From: Mesobacillus subterraneus
Lineage (GTDB): Bacteria > Bacillota > Bacilli > Bacillales > Cytobacillaceae
Direction: 5' to 3'
NCBI RefSeq assembly: GCF_003937825.1
Contig: NZ_RSFW01000001.1
Location: forward strand, 1-64,000
DNA: 64,000 nucleotides
Shown: in pieces, positions 23,984 through 36,381 of the stretch
How positions within the stretch are numbered: the stretch's first letter is position 1
Layout of the letters: each line of letters starts with the position of its first letter
Translations under genes and position numbers: made by a program
The notes under the pieces: model-generated
What the model saw: only the letters and a program-made list of their open reading frames with translations
Database searches by the model: none
What the model was told of the DNA's origin: nothing

Positions 23984-24691
23984 TTATTCGATGCATTTAA
24001 AAAGCCGGTCCTGGACATTTTGTAAATGCTCAAACATGGCCTGGCGCGCTTCGTCTGGCTGTCGATTTTTAATTGCTTCAAAAATTCGCCGATGCTCTGA
24101 TTGCAAGTCTTCGACGATGCTGCCCGAATACAAGAGTACCTTCCGGGTTTCCTTGATGGTTTGTGAATTCAGTGCCGACACACTGCTCATCAAATTAATC
24201 AACAATTTGTTGTGCGTCGCATGGGCGATTGCAACGTGGAAATCCAGGTCTGCTGCAGAAGCGAGCTCCTCATTTCCATTGGCATGCTCCATCACAATTA
24301 AAGCTTTTTCCATCGCAAGCAAATCTTCCTCTTGATGCACAGCAGCTGCATGGGCCGCAGTACCGCTTTCTAAAATCTTTCGGACTTCATACATTTCCTT
24401 CACATCTTCAAGCTTCATCAAAAAGGCGCTGGTGACGGGCAATTGAAATTTCGACGGATCAAAGGTGTTTACAAACGTCCCTTCACCCTGGCGCATTTTC
24501 ACAAGACCCATTGTCCTCAGGCCACTCAACGCTTCACGAATTGTGGAACTGCCGACATCGAAGCTTTTCGCCAGCTTTTCGACTGAATCTAATTTATCAC
24601 CTGGTTGTAATTCACCAGTTTTTATCAACTCGATGATCGAGTCAGCAACTTGTTCATACACTTTTTTCACTCGTACTTGTTTATATGGCAT
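23984..24691 (-). CDS. lutR: GntR/FadR-family regulator of lactate utilisation
   Basis: 235-aa repressor with an N-terminal winged helix (QVADSIIELIKTGELQPGDKL, SSTIREALSGLRTMGLV, GEGTFV) and a C-terminal FCD domain with metal-binding His (DLDFHVAIAHATHNKLL). Start: ATG at 24691 has GGGAG nine nt upstream; the ATG at 24700 abuts that site. In B. subtilis LutR represses lutABC and lutP and is released by L-lactate. Here lutR is located between lutP and lutABC on the same strand, and a TCATC-N-GATGA operator lies before lutP. Confidence 0.88.
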   Translation of the reverse strand: MPYKQVRVKKVYEQVADSIIELIKTGELQPGDKLDSVEKLAKSFDVGSSTIREALSGLRTMGLVKMRQGEGTFVNTFDPSKFQLPVTSAFLMKLEDVKEMYEVRKILESGTAAHAAAVHQEEDLLAMEKALIVMEHANGNEELASAADLDFHVAIAHATHNKLLINLMSSVSALNSQTIKETRKVLLYSGSIVEDLQSEHRRIFEAIKNRQPDEARQAMFEHLQNVQDRLFKCIE

Positions 24692-24764
24692 GCGGTTCAT
24701 CTCCCATCTATCCCTTATTATTATACAGAGAATTTAGCTCTCCGAAAGATATTGGGACCTTATA

Positions 24765-26345
24765 CTAAAGAAGGTTCAAGAAGATAAAACCAGATATTCC
24801 TGCAAGGATTCCATACAGAATTGCAGGCGCCAATGTTTTGCGGATGATTTCGCCTTCTTTGCCAGACACCCCAACAACTGCGCTTGCCGCAACGACATTG
24901 TGCACACAAATCATATTTCCGGCTGCTGCTCCAAGGAGCTGGACGGCCAGGACGATATTCGCCTCTATGCCAACGGAATTGGCGACATTGAATTGAATAG
25001 GTGAGAACGTCAGCGTCGAAACCGTCGCACTGCCAGTAATGAACGCTCCCAGCTCACCAAGGAATGGGGCAACGAAAATCCATACCGAGCCTAACGAGCC
25101 AGCAAAGGATTCCGCAATATACTGCGGCATGCTGATCAATTCATTCAGGTTCAATCCTGAGTTAACAAATACTTGTACCATAGATAGAGTCGCAATCAAG
25201 GAAATCGATGTCATCTTCATTGTGGATAGTGACTCTTTCGACGCCTTTGCAAAGGTTTGGTATGATTTGCGCTGGAATAAAAACGCTAAAATCGCTGCTG
25301 CAGTAAGAATGGTCCCTGGTGAATATAAGAATTCCCACGCTGAGGTCACGCCCTCAACCCCCATTATATTGCGCCACGTCAAGTCGATCGCGGTCCTCGT
25401 AAACTCTTTCAGCTCTGGAACAATCCGGGTCAGCAGCAATAAAAGAACGACGACAACATATGGCGACCAGGCTGTCACAATGCCCATCTTTGACTTTTCA
25501 GTTGAAACAACAAAATCTTTTCGCATTGCAGCTTTCCATTCCGTCTTCGGAAGCAAGAAACCTTTCTTAGCCGTCACAGTCGCCACCGCCAAAGTGATGA
25601 GCGAGGCAAGAATCGAAACAAATTCATGCCCAAAAAGACTTGCTACCAGGAACGCACTTCCTGTGTAAATGAACCCTATCAGCAGCGTCCAAGGAAGCAT
25701 CGGCAGCGCATCTCTGATACCGCTTCCAAAAAACACCGTTAACACCACCATTAAAATGAATGGGATAAACGAACCCGCCAGCAGATCTAGGCTCGTCACT
25801 GTAACCGCAATGTCATGGAAAAAAGGAGTATCTGCTCCCGGAATATTGCTCAATCCAACAGCCACAGGCGTACCAACTGCCCCGAACATAACCGCGGTAC
25901 TATCGGCAATCAAGGCAATCGTCGCCGCCGCGATCGGCTGAAACCCTAAAGCCAGCATTAACGGTCCAGTGACCATTGCCGGTGTTCCAAACCCGGCCGC
26001 ACCTTCAATAAGTGAACCAAATAAAAAGGCAACGATGATGACCTGCACCCGCATGTCGCCAGAAATACTTTGAAATCCCTGGTTGATCCGCACAACCGCC
26101 CCCGTATTTCGAAGCGTGTTCAACAACACCAAGGCACCAAATAAAATCCAAAGAATCGTCAACGTTTTATGTATCCCCTGGAAAATCGATGCCAGCACCA
26201 CTTGACCTTCCATCCCCCACGCAGTAAGCGCTAACAAAATGACGATTAACGAACTAATCGTCATCCCCTTCGCCGCCGGCATCCGCAAAATCACAAGAAA
26301 TAAAAACGGAGCAATAATCGCACTTAACGCAATCAGCAATAACAT
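24765..26345 (-). CDS. lutP: L-lactate permease
   Basis: 526-aa LctP-family transporter with about 12-13 hydrophobic segments. [20 protein letters not shown] near the first third, [16 protein letters not shown]-type sequence after it, and [16 protein letters not shown] plus [22 protein letters not shown] near the end are family signatures. It imports lactate for LutABC. AGGGGGATG precedes the ATG. First gene of the lut cluster; the LutR operator is 77-91 nt upstream. Confidence 0.93.
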   Translation of the reverse strand: MLLLIALSAIIAPFLFLVILRMPAAKGMTISSLIVILLALTAWGMEGQVVLASIFQGIHKTLTILWILFGALVLLNTLRNTGAVVRINQGFQSISGDMRVQVIIVAFLFGSLIEGAAGFGTPAMVTGPLMLALGFQPIAAATIALIADSTAVMFGAVGTPVAVGLSNIPGADTPFFHDIAVTVTSLDLLAGSFIPFILMVVLTVFFGSGIRDALPMLPWTLLIGFIYTGSAFLVASLFGHEFVSILASLITLAVATVTAKKGFLLPKTEWKAAMRKDFVVSTEKSKMGIVTAWSPYVVVVLLLLLTRIVPELKEFTRTAIDLTWRNIMGVEGVTSAWEFLYSPGTILTAAAILAFLFQRKSYQTFAKASKESLSTMKMTSISLIATLSMVQVFVNSGLNLNELISMPQYIAESFAGSLGSVWIFVAPFLGELGAFITGSATVSTLTFSPIQFNVANSVGIEANIVLAVQLLGAAAGNMICVHNVVAASAVVGVSGKEGEIIRKTLAPAILYGILAGISGFIFLNLL

Positions 26346-26421
26346 CTGAACATCCCCCTAGTTGCTCGTATTTAATTTTTTTCACAGTTTCATAGACTCA
26401 TTTGCAAACCATTTGTCATGT

Positions 26422-26436
26422 GGTCATCAGATGACC
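26422..26436. promoter_or_regulatory. LutR operator upstream of lutP
   Basis: GGTCATCAGATGACC is a perfect 7-1-7 palindrome containing TCATC-N-GATGA, the published LutR recognition sequence of B. subtilis. It lies 77-91 nt before the lutP ATG, within the likely promoter. Confidence 0.8.
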
Positions 26437-26506
26437 TTATTATTTTTTCACACTTTTAAAAAGAATTCAATAATAAAAGTCACAAAAAAAGAGGGTCGGT
26501 TCTTGG

Positions 26507-26559
26507 AAAAACAGAGGGACGGTTCTCCTGTTTTTGGAAACAGGAGAACCGTCCCTCTC
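26507..26559. repeat. GGGACGGTTCT palindromic repeat, full form
   Basis: Perfect inverted pair between lutP and katG (divergent start and convergent end), with a further fragment GAGGGTCGGTTCTTGG at 26490-26505 directly before it. Confidence 0.85.
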
Positions 26560-26613
26560 AAATAAACATGTTTTTGATCTGAAATCTCAAAGACTATTAA
26601 TAAACTTCCTTTC

Positions 26614-28854
<2,241 letters not shown>

Positions 28855-29032
28855 CTAAATAAAATTAAAGTTAATGAAACTTGAACATTAATAAATATGA
28901 ACGGAATAAGAGATTTATTATCTTTAATTCGAATCTTTTATGATCAGGAGCAACTGGGGATGAATGGGGGATTAATATAGGGTGGTTTTAGATGGGAGAT
29001 TCGCTTATAGCGGTGCAAAACATATTTAAATA

Positions 29033-29362
29033 CTAGCCGAAATAAATTTCTACACTTTCTTCTTTTTGGGCTGTTTCCAAACAGTTTTTGATAAAAATCA
29101 AGATTTGTTTTTGGTCCCAGGAAACACAATCACTTTCTGACAGGGATTCACCTGTTTTAAATAATTTCTTATAGCTGTTCAAAGCCTTTTCAAAGTGTTG
29201 TACCGAGAAGATTGAACTTTTTCCTGTACCACTTACTCCAGCATAGTAGTGATTCGCCTCAAGCAAGCTGTATAGCAGGACCGCATTATGATTCCCCATG
29301 CTAAAACGAGCATAAGCAATTTCTTCCCTAGCTTTATTGTAGCCTGATATATCGTGACCCAT
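29033..29362 (-). CDS. hypothetical protein (109 aa)
   Basis: I do not recognise the family. GGAGG fits the ATG at 29362 (MGHDISGYNKAREEIAYARFSMGN...), and the region before it in the same frame is unlikely to be translated. The product is a soluble, mostly helical protein with several aromatic residues (LLYSLLEANHYYAGVSGTG) and a short acidic end. It stands alone between katG and a dehydrogenase gene. The 480-nt gap upstream (29363-29843) contains no gene, only a CCCCTGC/GCAGGGG inverted repeat (29696-29736) and a terminator. Confidence 0.65.
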   Translation of the reverse strand: MGHDISGYNKAREEIAYARFSMGNHNAVLLYSLLEANHYYAGVSGTGKSSIFSVQHFEKALNSYKKLFKTGESLSESDCVSWDQKQILIFIKNCLETAQKEESVEIYFG

Positions 29363-29748
29363 TAATGATCCTCCTTCAAATATAAAACTGAAACGCTTTA
29401 GATTGGAAAAGCTGATTGGCAGTTTACATGGCAAATCACTCCCTTCGAATTTGCCAATTTGGAATTTTATAAAAATGAGAGTAAGAGATGCTAACGAAAG
29501 AAAATCCGATGCTTCGAAGTCGTTCAGAATGGTTTACATCCTATTTAAGGTTATTACTGAGGGTAATGGTGAGGTGTTTTCACTTTTTATCTATCTGCAA
29601 AAAATAATACCATATAAGGCATATAATTATTTGAGTATTTTAAAAACTTATCAACAATTCTGTGAATGATTACTGACAATTCTCCCTTAAAAGCTTTCCC
29701 CTGCACTCCCACCTGAAATTGACAACGCAGGGGAAACTGTTGATTTAC

Positions 29749-29784
29749 AAAAAAAACGACAGAACCAGTACACCTGATTCCGTC
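29749..29784 (-). terminator. terminator of the Gfo/Idh/MocA gene
   Basis: GACGGAATCAG/CTGGTTCTGTC stem (two G-U pairs) followed on the minus strand by T8. Confidence 0.85.
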
Positions 29785-29843
29785 ATGTCTTAATGATTCA
29801 TTAGCTTAAAAAATCTTCAGGTGCTGATAGTTTACTTCTTATT

Positions 29844-30863
29844 TCACCCATCCAACCACTCTTCTTTTTTTATCAATCTTCCTTCTTCTGAAGATGTTCG
29901 GGCCAGTTCGATCAACCTGGTCACTCTAAGTGCTTCTTTCAATGAAACAACTGGCTTCCGGCTTGAGATGCTATCTGCAAGTAATGAAAAGAAATGGTCG
30001 TAACCTCCAGTTTCTATCGTGATCTCTGAGGTATCCTCTCTATAGAGTGTACCCTCTTCTTTTTCTTTTCCTTTGTAGAAAGTACCGTCAGCCAATTGAG
30101 GCTCCTGTTTGTCCAGGCCGTATTTTACGAAGCTGCCTTTTGATCCATGCAGTTCAAAACGAGGATAGGCTGAATTGATAAATGAACTTGAGCGTAAATA
30201 TACTCGTTTTTCTCCATAGTGAAGCACGATGAGAAAGCCATCATCACTTTGGCCGTTCTCCCGTTGAGTCATTATTTCTGAATATAGCGCATCTGGTTCG
30301 CCGAATAAAACAAGGGCTTGATCAATTAAGTGGGAACCTAAATCATATAAGACGCCCGAGCCTACTCCTGGTTGCTCTCTCCAACGATTACGAATAACAG
30401 GTCTGAATCGATCAAACCGTGATTCAAGGACTTTCCAATCCCCCAGCATTTCTTCTTTCAGAAGTTTTTGTATCGTTAAAAAGTCTCCGTCCCATCGCCG
30501 GTTTTGATGCACAGAGACAACAGACTCGCTTTTTTGGGTAAGCTGAATGAGTTCTTTTCCTTCTTCCACTGTTAAAAACGCCGGCTTTTCGACAAGCACA
30601 TCTTTTCCTGCAAGAATACATTGTTTCAGCATGTCATAGTGCATGTCAGATGGTGTGGTAATGATATACAACGTTGCCTCACTTTGTGAAAGTGCCTCTT
30701 CTATCGTTGCATATACCGGTACATTGCTTACATCCTTATGTTCTTTTGATGTTCCTGATCTTGAAATAATCCCGACCACTTCATATTTATCAGAATGAAC
30801 TAAGTGCGGTAGATGGAACACCTTTGCGGCAAATCCAAATCCGGCAATTATTGTTTTTATCAC
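29844..30863 (-). CDS. Gfo/Idh/MocA-family NAD(P)-dependent oxidoreductase
   Basis: 339-aa sugar or inositol dehydrogenase. The Rossmann N-terminus is IIAGFGFAAKVFHLPHL; the family EKPA motif (VLVEKPAFLT) and the catalytic LYDLGSHLIDQALVLFG segment with His follow. It resembles scyllo-inositol dehydrogenases of the YvaA/IolW kind, but substrate cannot be read from sequence. The start is GTG at 30863 with GGAGG upstream. Its place at the end of the sugar-sensing and transport genes suggests that it oxidises the imported sugar or a relative. Confidence 0.85.
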   Translation of the reverse strand: MIKTIIAGFGFAAKVFHLPHLVHSDKYEVVGIISRSGTSKEHKDVSNVPVYATIEEALSQSEATLYIITTPSDMHYDMLKQCILAGKDVLVEKPAFLTVEEGKELIQLTQKSESVVSVHQNRRWDGDFLTIQKLLKEEMLGDWKVLESRFDRFRPVIRNRWREQPGVGSGVLYDLGSHLIDQALVLFGEPDALYSEIMTQRENGQSDDGFLIVLHYGEKRVYLRSSSFINSAYPRFELHGSKGSFVKYGLDKQEPQLADGTFYKGKEKEEGTLYREDTSEITIETGGYDHFFSLLADSISSRKPVVSLKEALRVTRLIELARTSSEEGRLIKKEEWLDG

Positions 30864-30932
30864 GAAATAACCTCCACTAATTTACTTTTCCGCCCCGACT
30901 GCTTAAAAAAAATATACCATCTGGCATATGGA

Positions 30933-32003
30933 TCATTTTCCATATACCTCTTCTCGCAGATGAAATCCATCTGCAATAATTGTATCATCCATATTATTTT
31001 TATCTACAGCAATTGGCGCAAGGAGGAGGGATGGTATCTCTAATTTTCCGTTATTCATCTTTCTATTCGTTGTAATGGTCTCTCCCTTTGCCATTTTGAT
31101 AGCTGCTCTTGCTGCTTCGTATGCTAATGTCTTAATAGGTTTGTAAATAGTCAATGCTTGAGTTCCTTGCACAATGCGCTGAGCTGCTGCTAAGTCTGCA
31201 TCTTGTCCGGCAACTGGGATTTTTTCCGCAAGCCCTTGCGCTTCAAGAGCTTTTATGACTCCGCCTGCTGTCCCATCGTTTGCAGCAATGACAGCATCTA
31301 TCTCGTTATGATTAATTGCCAGGGCAGCTTCCATATTGGCATGAGCATTTTCAGGAGTCCAATTTTCAGTCCACTGATCATACACAATTTGTATGTCACC
31401 CCTATCTATGAACGGCTGGAGGACATTAAAAACTCCCTTTTTTAATAAATGGGCATTGTTGTCTGTATTTGCCCCGCCGATATATGCATACTTCCCTTTT
31501 GGAACTAATTTTGTGATCGCCTGCGCCTGGAGTTCTCCAACTAACTCATTGTCAAAAGAGATGTATAAATCTACAGAAGAATTTTTCACTAAACGGTCAT
31601 AAGATATAACTTTAATGCCCGCAGAATGGGCTTTGTTGATGATGGTTGCTACAGCCTCCGCGTTATGCGGAACGATTACCAGCAAATCCACTCCCTCGCT
31701 AATCAACGTCTCTGCCTGCACAATCTGCAAAGCATCGTCACCCTTTGCTTCGCGTATCACGACTTCCGCCCCTAATGACTCTACCGCTTCTTTAAAAAAC
31801 TCCCTATCTCTCGGCCACCGTTCCTCTTCTAACGTATCCATCGAAAATCCAATTTTAAGCTTGTCTTCATGATCAATAACTCTTTCATTCTCTGATTCTT
31901 TGTTCTCTTTCTGTACTGGAGACACTCCTTCTTCGCAAGCCGCCAATAACATTAGAAGGAAGATAAGATTCAATAAACCAACTTTCCTTAACTTTGTTAC
32001 CAT
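30933..32003 (-). CDS. sugar-binding lipoprotein (XylF-like)
   Basis: 356-aa periplasmic-binding-protein-like lipoprotein with a lipobox ending LLAAC (Cys about 23) and a two-lobed type I fold (KIGFSMDTLEEERWPRDREFF, VDLLVIVPHNAEAVA, VISYDRLV, YAYIGGANTDNNAHLL, VIAANDGTAGGVIKAL, VAGQDADLAAAQRI). These segments are typical of xylose-binding proteins. It lies just after the regulator gene, separated by a MITE-like element, and may supply a second specificity to the transporter at 36585-40481. The start is ATG with GGGAGGAG upstream. Confidence 0.85.
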   Translation of the reverse strand: MVTKLRKVGLLNLIFLLMLLAACEEGVSPVQKENKESENERVIDHEDKLKIGFSMDTLEEERWPRDREFFKEAVESLGAEVVIREAKGDDALQIVQAETLISEGVDLLVIVPHNAEAVATIINKAHSAGIKVISYDRLVKNSSVDLYISFDNELVGELQAQAITKLVPKGKYAYIGGANTDNNAHLLKKGVFNVLQPFIDRGDIQIVYDQWTENWTPENAHANMEAALAINHNEIDAVIAANDGTAGGVIKALEAQGLAEKIPVAGQDADLAAAQRIVQGTQALTIYKPIKTLAYEAARAAIKMAKGETITTNRKMNNGKLEIPSLLLAPIAVDKNNMDDTIIADGFHLREEVYGK

Positions 32004-32078
32004 CGCTTCTCCTCCCTTCCCTGTGGAACTTCTATATAGCTTTGAACTCTTTTCAAAAAGATTGTAGTTTTTATAGGA

Positions 32079-32330
32079 AGACTCTGTTAAAGTTGGCTGT
32101 TGATTTTCGTTCCAGGCGCTTCGCTTTCCGCGGGGCTGGCGGTGAGCCTCCTCGTCGCTATTCGCTCCTGCGGGGTCTCACCTGTCCAGCTGATCCCGCA
32201 GGACATTGTTTTAGCTTCTTGAACCTGCCCACGCACGATGGAAATGCGTTAGCATTTTCGGAGGAGTCTGCGCGCCTTCCACTACAATCAACAGGGTTGT
32301 AAAAATCACCTTGAGCTTTAACAGAGCCTT
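32079..32330. mobile_element. MITE-like element, copy 2 (252 bp)
   Basis: Starts AGACTCTGTTAAAG and ends CTTTAACAGAGCCT, a clean 13-14-bp terminal inverted repeat. The core matches copy 1 at 7181-7367 (CGTTCCAGGCGCTTCGCTTTCCGCGGGG...GCGCCTTCCACTACAATCAAC) and has an extra segment of about 60 bp. It lies between the YesN-like gene and the binding protein gene and encodes nothing. Confidence 0.8.
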
Positions 32331-32341
32331 CAGGAAAGACA

Positions 32342-33880
32342 CTACTCTTTAATTCCAAGCAGTGTTTTTCGATATTCCCTTGGCGTTACATTGCACATCT
32401 TTTTAAATACTTTGCTAAAATAGTTTGGTTCATGATATCCAACTTCTATTGTAATTTCCTTAATGCTTTTCTCCGGTTCTGCTAACATTTTCTTTGCTTT
32501 TTCAATCCGGCACTCAGTTAAAAAGTCAATGTAATTAATCCCTAGTTTTTCTTTAAACATTTTACTGATATAAATGGGGCTTAAACCAACTTTATTACTA
32601 AGTGTTTCTAACGAAATATTCTGTTGGGAGTTTTCCATGATATATTGTTTAATCCGATAAATTGTATCCGCTTCCAAACTAATGTAATGTCTATCATAAG
32701 AATCCTTAATATCCATTAGCAGATTGCCAGTTTCAGAACGTAATTGACGGTAATTTTGCGTCTGGTAATTGTAAATCGGGGTTGCTGTCTCAATCCCCAA
32801 ATCGTTAATAATCGACCAGATTGACCATAGTGCTTCTAATACGAATTGTTGTGCTTGCTGGATTTCAATTCCTTCCATCTCGTAAGCTTGGATAAGGTGG
32901 CTAATGTTTGTTTTAATTTGATCCCACTGCCCAAGACGCACCTGGTCGGAAAGATCTTTTTTTAAGTACTTCGCCTGTTGCCAGCTGCCTGTTTCATTCA
33001 ATACAGGTATATCTTGATAAATCCGATATTTTACCGGAAGTGTCCTATTGCTCGATGCAATGATTGCCTCTTGATAGGATTGACGAATATTCTCTAATGA
33101 ACCGCACTCATTCCCTATTCCAATGAACCAACCCGCTTGCTGCTCCCTGTTTACTGCTAATAAAATATCTCTTGCCAGAGAAGTTGCTTGCGATCGATAG
33201 GATTGGCCGTTTCTGAAGATAATAATCGGCAGCTGGCCATCGTAAAGAGCACCCATCCATCCACTTCTCGTTTTCCTGACTTTTTCTTTAATCCGTGAGT
33301 AAAGATGTTCCATTCCATCTGGTACAATCACATTCATGACGAATACCTGACCTGTGGATTGAATATCGAGCATCTCCATTAGCATATTTAAGTGAACTTC
33401 GTGTACATGATCAAATAGCAGCTGCGTTACAACATCTGTTTCAACGAGAGCTAATGTCCTTTGAAGCATTTCCCGTTGCAAGCTGCTTTCTGCTTGTAAC
33501 TCCCTCTCGTTTTCTATTTCTTTCAATACCTTTCCAACCGTTGCTCTAATTTCACTCACCTTGCTCGGCTTTAAGATATAATCTTTGGCTCCAAGCTTCA
33601 AGGCTGACTGCACATAATTAAACGTATCATATGCTGTTACCATGATGAATTTAGTATGAGGAAATTCAGCAAGAATCTGCTCTACGGCTTCCAGGCCGTT
33701 CATGCCAGGCATTTGGATATCCATTAATACGAGATCTGGTTTAAAGCTTGCCGCTAATTCTACCGCTCTATTCCCATTATTGGCTTGTTCAACAATCAGG
33801 TCCGGGAACGCCCTGTTTAAAATGGCTTCCATCCCTTCCCGTTCTATTTGTTCATCATCCACAATTAAAAGTTTAATCAT
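32342..33880 (-). CDS. YesN-like response regulator (receiver + AraC-type HTH)
   Basis: 512-aa regulator. The receiver holds VDDE near the N-terminus, phospho-acceptor Asp54 in LVLMDIQMPGMNG and Lys in DYILKPSK. A long middle region (130-400) carries a GGDEF-like degenerate fold often seen in YesN proteins. The C-terminus has two AraC helix-turn-helix motifs (LSNKVGLSPIYISKMFKEKL and IKEITIEVGYHEPNYFSKVF). It overlaps the kinase gene by 8 nt. By the XylFII-LytS-YesN precedent it should activate the sugar ABC transporter operon nearby. Confidence 0.9.
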   Translation of the reverse strand: MIKLLIVDDEQIEREGMEAILNRAFPDLIVEQANNGNRAVELAASFKPDLVLMDIQMPGMNGLEAVEQILAEFPHTKFIMVTAYDTFNYVQSALKLGAKDYILKPSKVSEIRATVGKVLKEIENERELQAESSLQREMLQRTLALVETDVVTQLLFDHVHEVHLNMLMEMLDIQSTGQVFVMNVIVPDGMEHLYSRIKEKVRKTRSGWMGALYDGQLPIIIFRNGQSYRSQATSLARDILLAVNREQQAGWFIGIGNECGSLENIRQSYQEAIIASSNRTLPVKYRIYQDIPVLNETGSWQQAKYLKKDLSDQVRLGQWDQIKTNISHLIQAYEMEGIEIQQAQQFVLEALWSIWSIINDLGIETATPIYNYQTQNYRQLRSETGNLLMDIKDSYDRHYISLEADTIYRIKQYIMENSQQNISLETLSNKVGLSPIYISKMFKEKLGINYIDFLTECRIEKAKKMLAEPEKSIKEITIEVGYHEPNYFSKVFKKMCNVTPREYRKTLLGIKE

Positions 33881-35312
33881 GCATCTCGCCTCTTTGTTTC
33901 GGAATTTTTAATAGAACGGCCGTGCCGCTGCCCAATGAGCTTTCAATATGAATGACGTCATCCCTGTCATAAAAAAGACGCAGACGTTTTACAACATTGC
34001 TGAAACCTATTCCTGTTGAATGTCCTGCTGTTTTCACTTGACGTTCCATTAAAATTTGGGTGATGTTCTCTTCAGACATGCCTATTCCGTCATCTTCGAT
34101 TTGAACTGCCACATATTCATTAAGGTCCTTCACACGAATTGTGATGACACCCCCGTTAATATTAGGCTCTATTGCATGGATGACAGCATTTTCAATAATC
34201 GGCTGCAGGGTGAGTGCGGGAATATCAATATCTAAGCATGAGTCATCAATATCCAACTTCAGTTGAAGCCGATCCGTAAAGCGGGCCTTTTGAATCTGCA
34301 TATATTGATTGACAACCATCAATTCATCCTTCAATGTAACGGACCGGTCAATTTGCTTTAAATTGTAACGCAAAAGATCTGCCACGCTGACGAGCAAATC
34401 ACTAATTTCTTCAGAACCTTCTAAATACGCTTTTTTCGATAGTGTATTAAGTGTATTAAATAAGAAATGCGGATTCATTTGGCTTTGCAGACTGCGAAAA
34501 TGGCTTTCCTGCAGCAAAATTTTGTTCTGCTGCAGCTCGTGTTCCAGCTTTGCTTTTTCCTTTATTTGCTGAATTAAATTATTGATGTTCGTACGCATAT
34601 GATCAAATGTTTTAGCAAGAAAGGCAATTTCATCATTCGATTTGACTGTTATTTCATTATCGAATCTTCCTTTCGCCAATTCACTTGCAGCCTTTGTTAA
34701 CTGTTGAACTGGTCTTGTGATGCTTAAGGAAAACCAATAAGTAGCCAATAATAGCAATAAGGATGTTAATAAAACCATCCATATGGCAAGCTTCACTAAT
34801 TCAATTGATTGCTCCATGATGCCGCGATAAAATGGCTCATGTGTTTTGAGTTCCATATCGATCAAGGTGAGTGTCATTTCGGAAATATAGTTACTGATCC
34901 GTGTAGTTTCTGCAAGGTCTTTTACCGCTGCCTCGGAATCTCGTTCCAGTCCCATTAATCTGTCTATTGTTTCAATTAAACTGCCCATTAAATGAATGTA
35001 ATTCGTTAATGTAAAATCATTTACTTCATTTCTCACCTTAAATACTTCATATCTGGAAGTTTCCAGTGCCTTTTTACTGCCCTCTAATTTTTTTAAGTTT
35101 TCTGGTGTCGACTGGTTCATATAGTTATTCAAGTCTGTAATTACTTGATTACTAGACCGCGAAACATCACTTAAAATTAAGTATCTGTTTAAAATGTCAT
35201 TATATTTCACTTGTGTTTTATAGTTGTAGAATGTCAGTGCAATCCAAATGATGGACATAATGACAATGACTATAGTTGTAAATGTTAGTATTTTCCTTCT
35301 GATGCTATTCAT
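33873..35312 (-). CDS. LytS/YesM-like sensor histidine kinase
   Basis: 479-aa kinase with membrane helices near residues 8-28 and 170-190, an extracellular helical domain between them, HAMP (about 190-245) and the His_kinase domain with phospho-acceptor His in QMNPHFLFNTLN. The ATP-binding part has PALTLQPIIENAVIHAI and EDDGIGMSEE. It overlaps both the preceding sensor gene and the regulator gene by 8 nt, so the three are translationally coupled. It probably receives the sugar signal from the membrane-anchored binding protein encoded just upstream. Confidence 0.9.
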   Translation of the reverse strand: MNSIRRKILTFTTIVIVIMSIIWIALTFYNYKTQVKYNDILNRYLILSDVSRSSNQVITDLNNYMNQSTPENLKKLEGSKKALETSRYEVFKVRNEVNDFTLTNYIHLMGSLIETIDRLMGLERDSEAAVKDLAETTRISNYISEMTLTLIDMELKTHEPFYRGIMEQSIELVKLAIWMVLLTSLLLLLATYWFSLSITRPVQQLTKAASELAKGRFDNEITVKSNDEIAFLAKTFDHMRTNINNLIQQIKEKAKLEHELQQNKILLQESHFRSLQSQMNPHFLFNTLNTLSKKAYLEGSEEISDLLVSVADLLRYNLKQIDRSVTLKDELMVVNQYMQIQKARFTDRLQLKLDIDDSCLDIDIPALTLQPIIENAVIHAIEPNINGGVITIRVKDLNEYVAVQIEDDGIGMSEENITQILMERQVKTAGHSTGIGFSNVVKRLRLFYDRDDVIHIESSLGSGTAVLLKIPKQRGEMHD

Positions 35313-36282
35313 TTCTTTTGTCCTTCAATATGCGTATGTTTGTGAAGTAACCATTAATATCAAGCGGGACTGTTTCCCCGTTCAGCCATTTAACAAGTTG
35401 TTGTACACTGACTTCTCCCATTGTTTCTGGATCTTGCTCGAGGACTCCATCAATCTTGCCTTCTTCAAAGAGCGGTAACGATTCTGGACCATCATCAAAG
35501 GTATAGATAAAATACGGTTCAACTTGGGATCGCTTCCCTATTTCCTGTACCATTGGCCCAATCATCTTCGCGTTTACCGCGATAAATCCATTCACATCCG
35601 GCATTTGATTTAACTGGTCTCTCATCGTGGTGGTGACTTGATCTTTTGACTCTGCTGTTTCCGCATTATGTATCTTAATATTTGGATACACTCTCAAAGT
35701 GTCATAGATGCCCTTTAATCTCTCATTATGGTAATGCTCTTTCTGCTCGTCAGAAAGGAGAACAACCTTCCCTTCCGTTCCCATATCTTTCAACAGCTGC
35801 CTTGCTATTAAACCTCCAGCACGATACTGATCGGAACCAACGTATGTTCTTCTTAAACTTTCCTTCATTGGCACATCATTAGCTACTGTGATAATCGGAA
35901 TTCCATTAAACGCAGCCTTTACTTTTGTGAGCTCTTTAAACTCGTCTGTATCAAGTCCCTGTATGATGATTCCATCCACTTTGGAATGAATAGCCAGTTC
36001 TAACTTTTTTAAAAATTGTTCTGAATTATTGCTATAGCTTCCCCAAATTTCCAGGCTGGCTCCTTCTTTCAATGCCTGTCTGGATGCTCCCTTGCCAACC
36101 TTATTCCAAAATGTAGTGTCCATGTCTCTCGTGATGAGAACTAAGCGATAGCGTGAGTCTGTTTGCTTTTTTGCTTTAGGTAAAGCGATATCATTACTAA
36201 AGACAATGTTGGCTGATATGAAAATGAGATAACAAAGGGAGACAAATACAAGACCCAATAGGACATACATAGACTTTTTCAT
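35305..36282 (-). CDS. membrane-anchored sugar sensor (XylFII-like binding protein)
   Basis: 325-aa type I periplasmic-binding fold with an uncleaved N-terminal anchor (about 5-27) and no lipobox. Segments YRLVLITRDMDTTFWNKVGKGA, VDGIIIQGLDTDEFKEL, VTVANDVP-like sequence, RRTYVGSDQYRAGGLIARQLL and FIYTFDDGPESLPLFEEGKIDGVLEQDPETMG identify the fold. Encoded first in an overlapping trio with kinase and regulator, it matches the XylFII-LytS-YesN xylose-sensing arrangement of clostridia. The substrate is inferred, not shown. Confidence 0.85.
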   Translation of the reverse strand: MKKSMYVLLGLVFVSLCYLIFISANIVFSNDIALPKAKKQTDSRYRLVLITRDMDTTFWNKVGKGASRQALKEGASLEIWGSYSNNSEQFLKKLELAIHSKVDGIIIQGLDTDEFKELTKVKAAFNGIPIITVANDVPMKESLRRTYVGSDQYRAGGLIARQLLKDMGTEGKVVLLSDEQKEHYHNERLKGIYDTLRVYPNIKIHNAETAESKDQVTTTMRDQLNQMPDVNGFIAVNAKMIGPMVQEIGKRSQVEPYFIYTFDDGPESLPLFEEGKIDGVLEQDPETMGEVSVQQLVKWLNGETVPLDINGYFTNIRILKDKRNE

Positions 36283-36381
36283 ATTTGCCTCCTCCCCTTT
36301 TACTTTAACCGTTTGATGTTATTTAACTTGATTCTATCAGCCTCGCTATTAAACTGCATTATAATTAAAGGTTATTATGCA

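Noticed and set aside
28871-28891. PerR or other operator before katG
   Set aside because: TTAATG-N9-CATTAA is symmetric but does not match the PerR consensus and is A/T rich; too weak to call.
29384-29402. cre site before the 109-aa hypothetical gene
   Set aside because: CTGAAACGCTTTAG lacks the correct spacing of the CG core and the final CA of the consensus.
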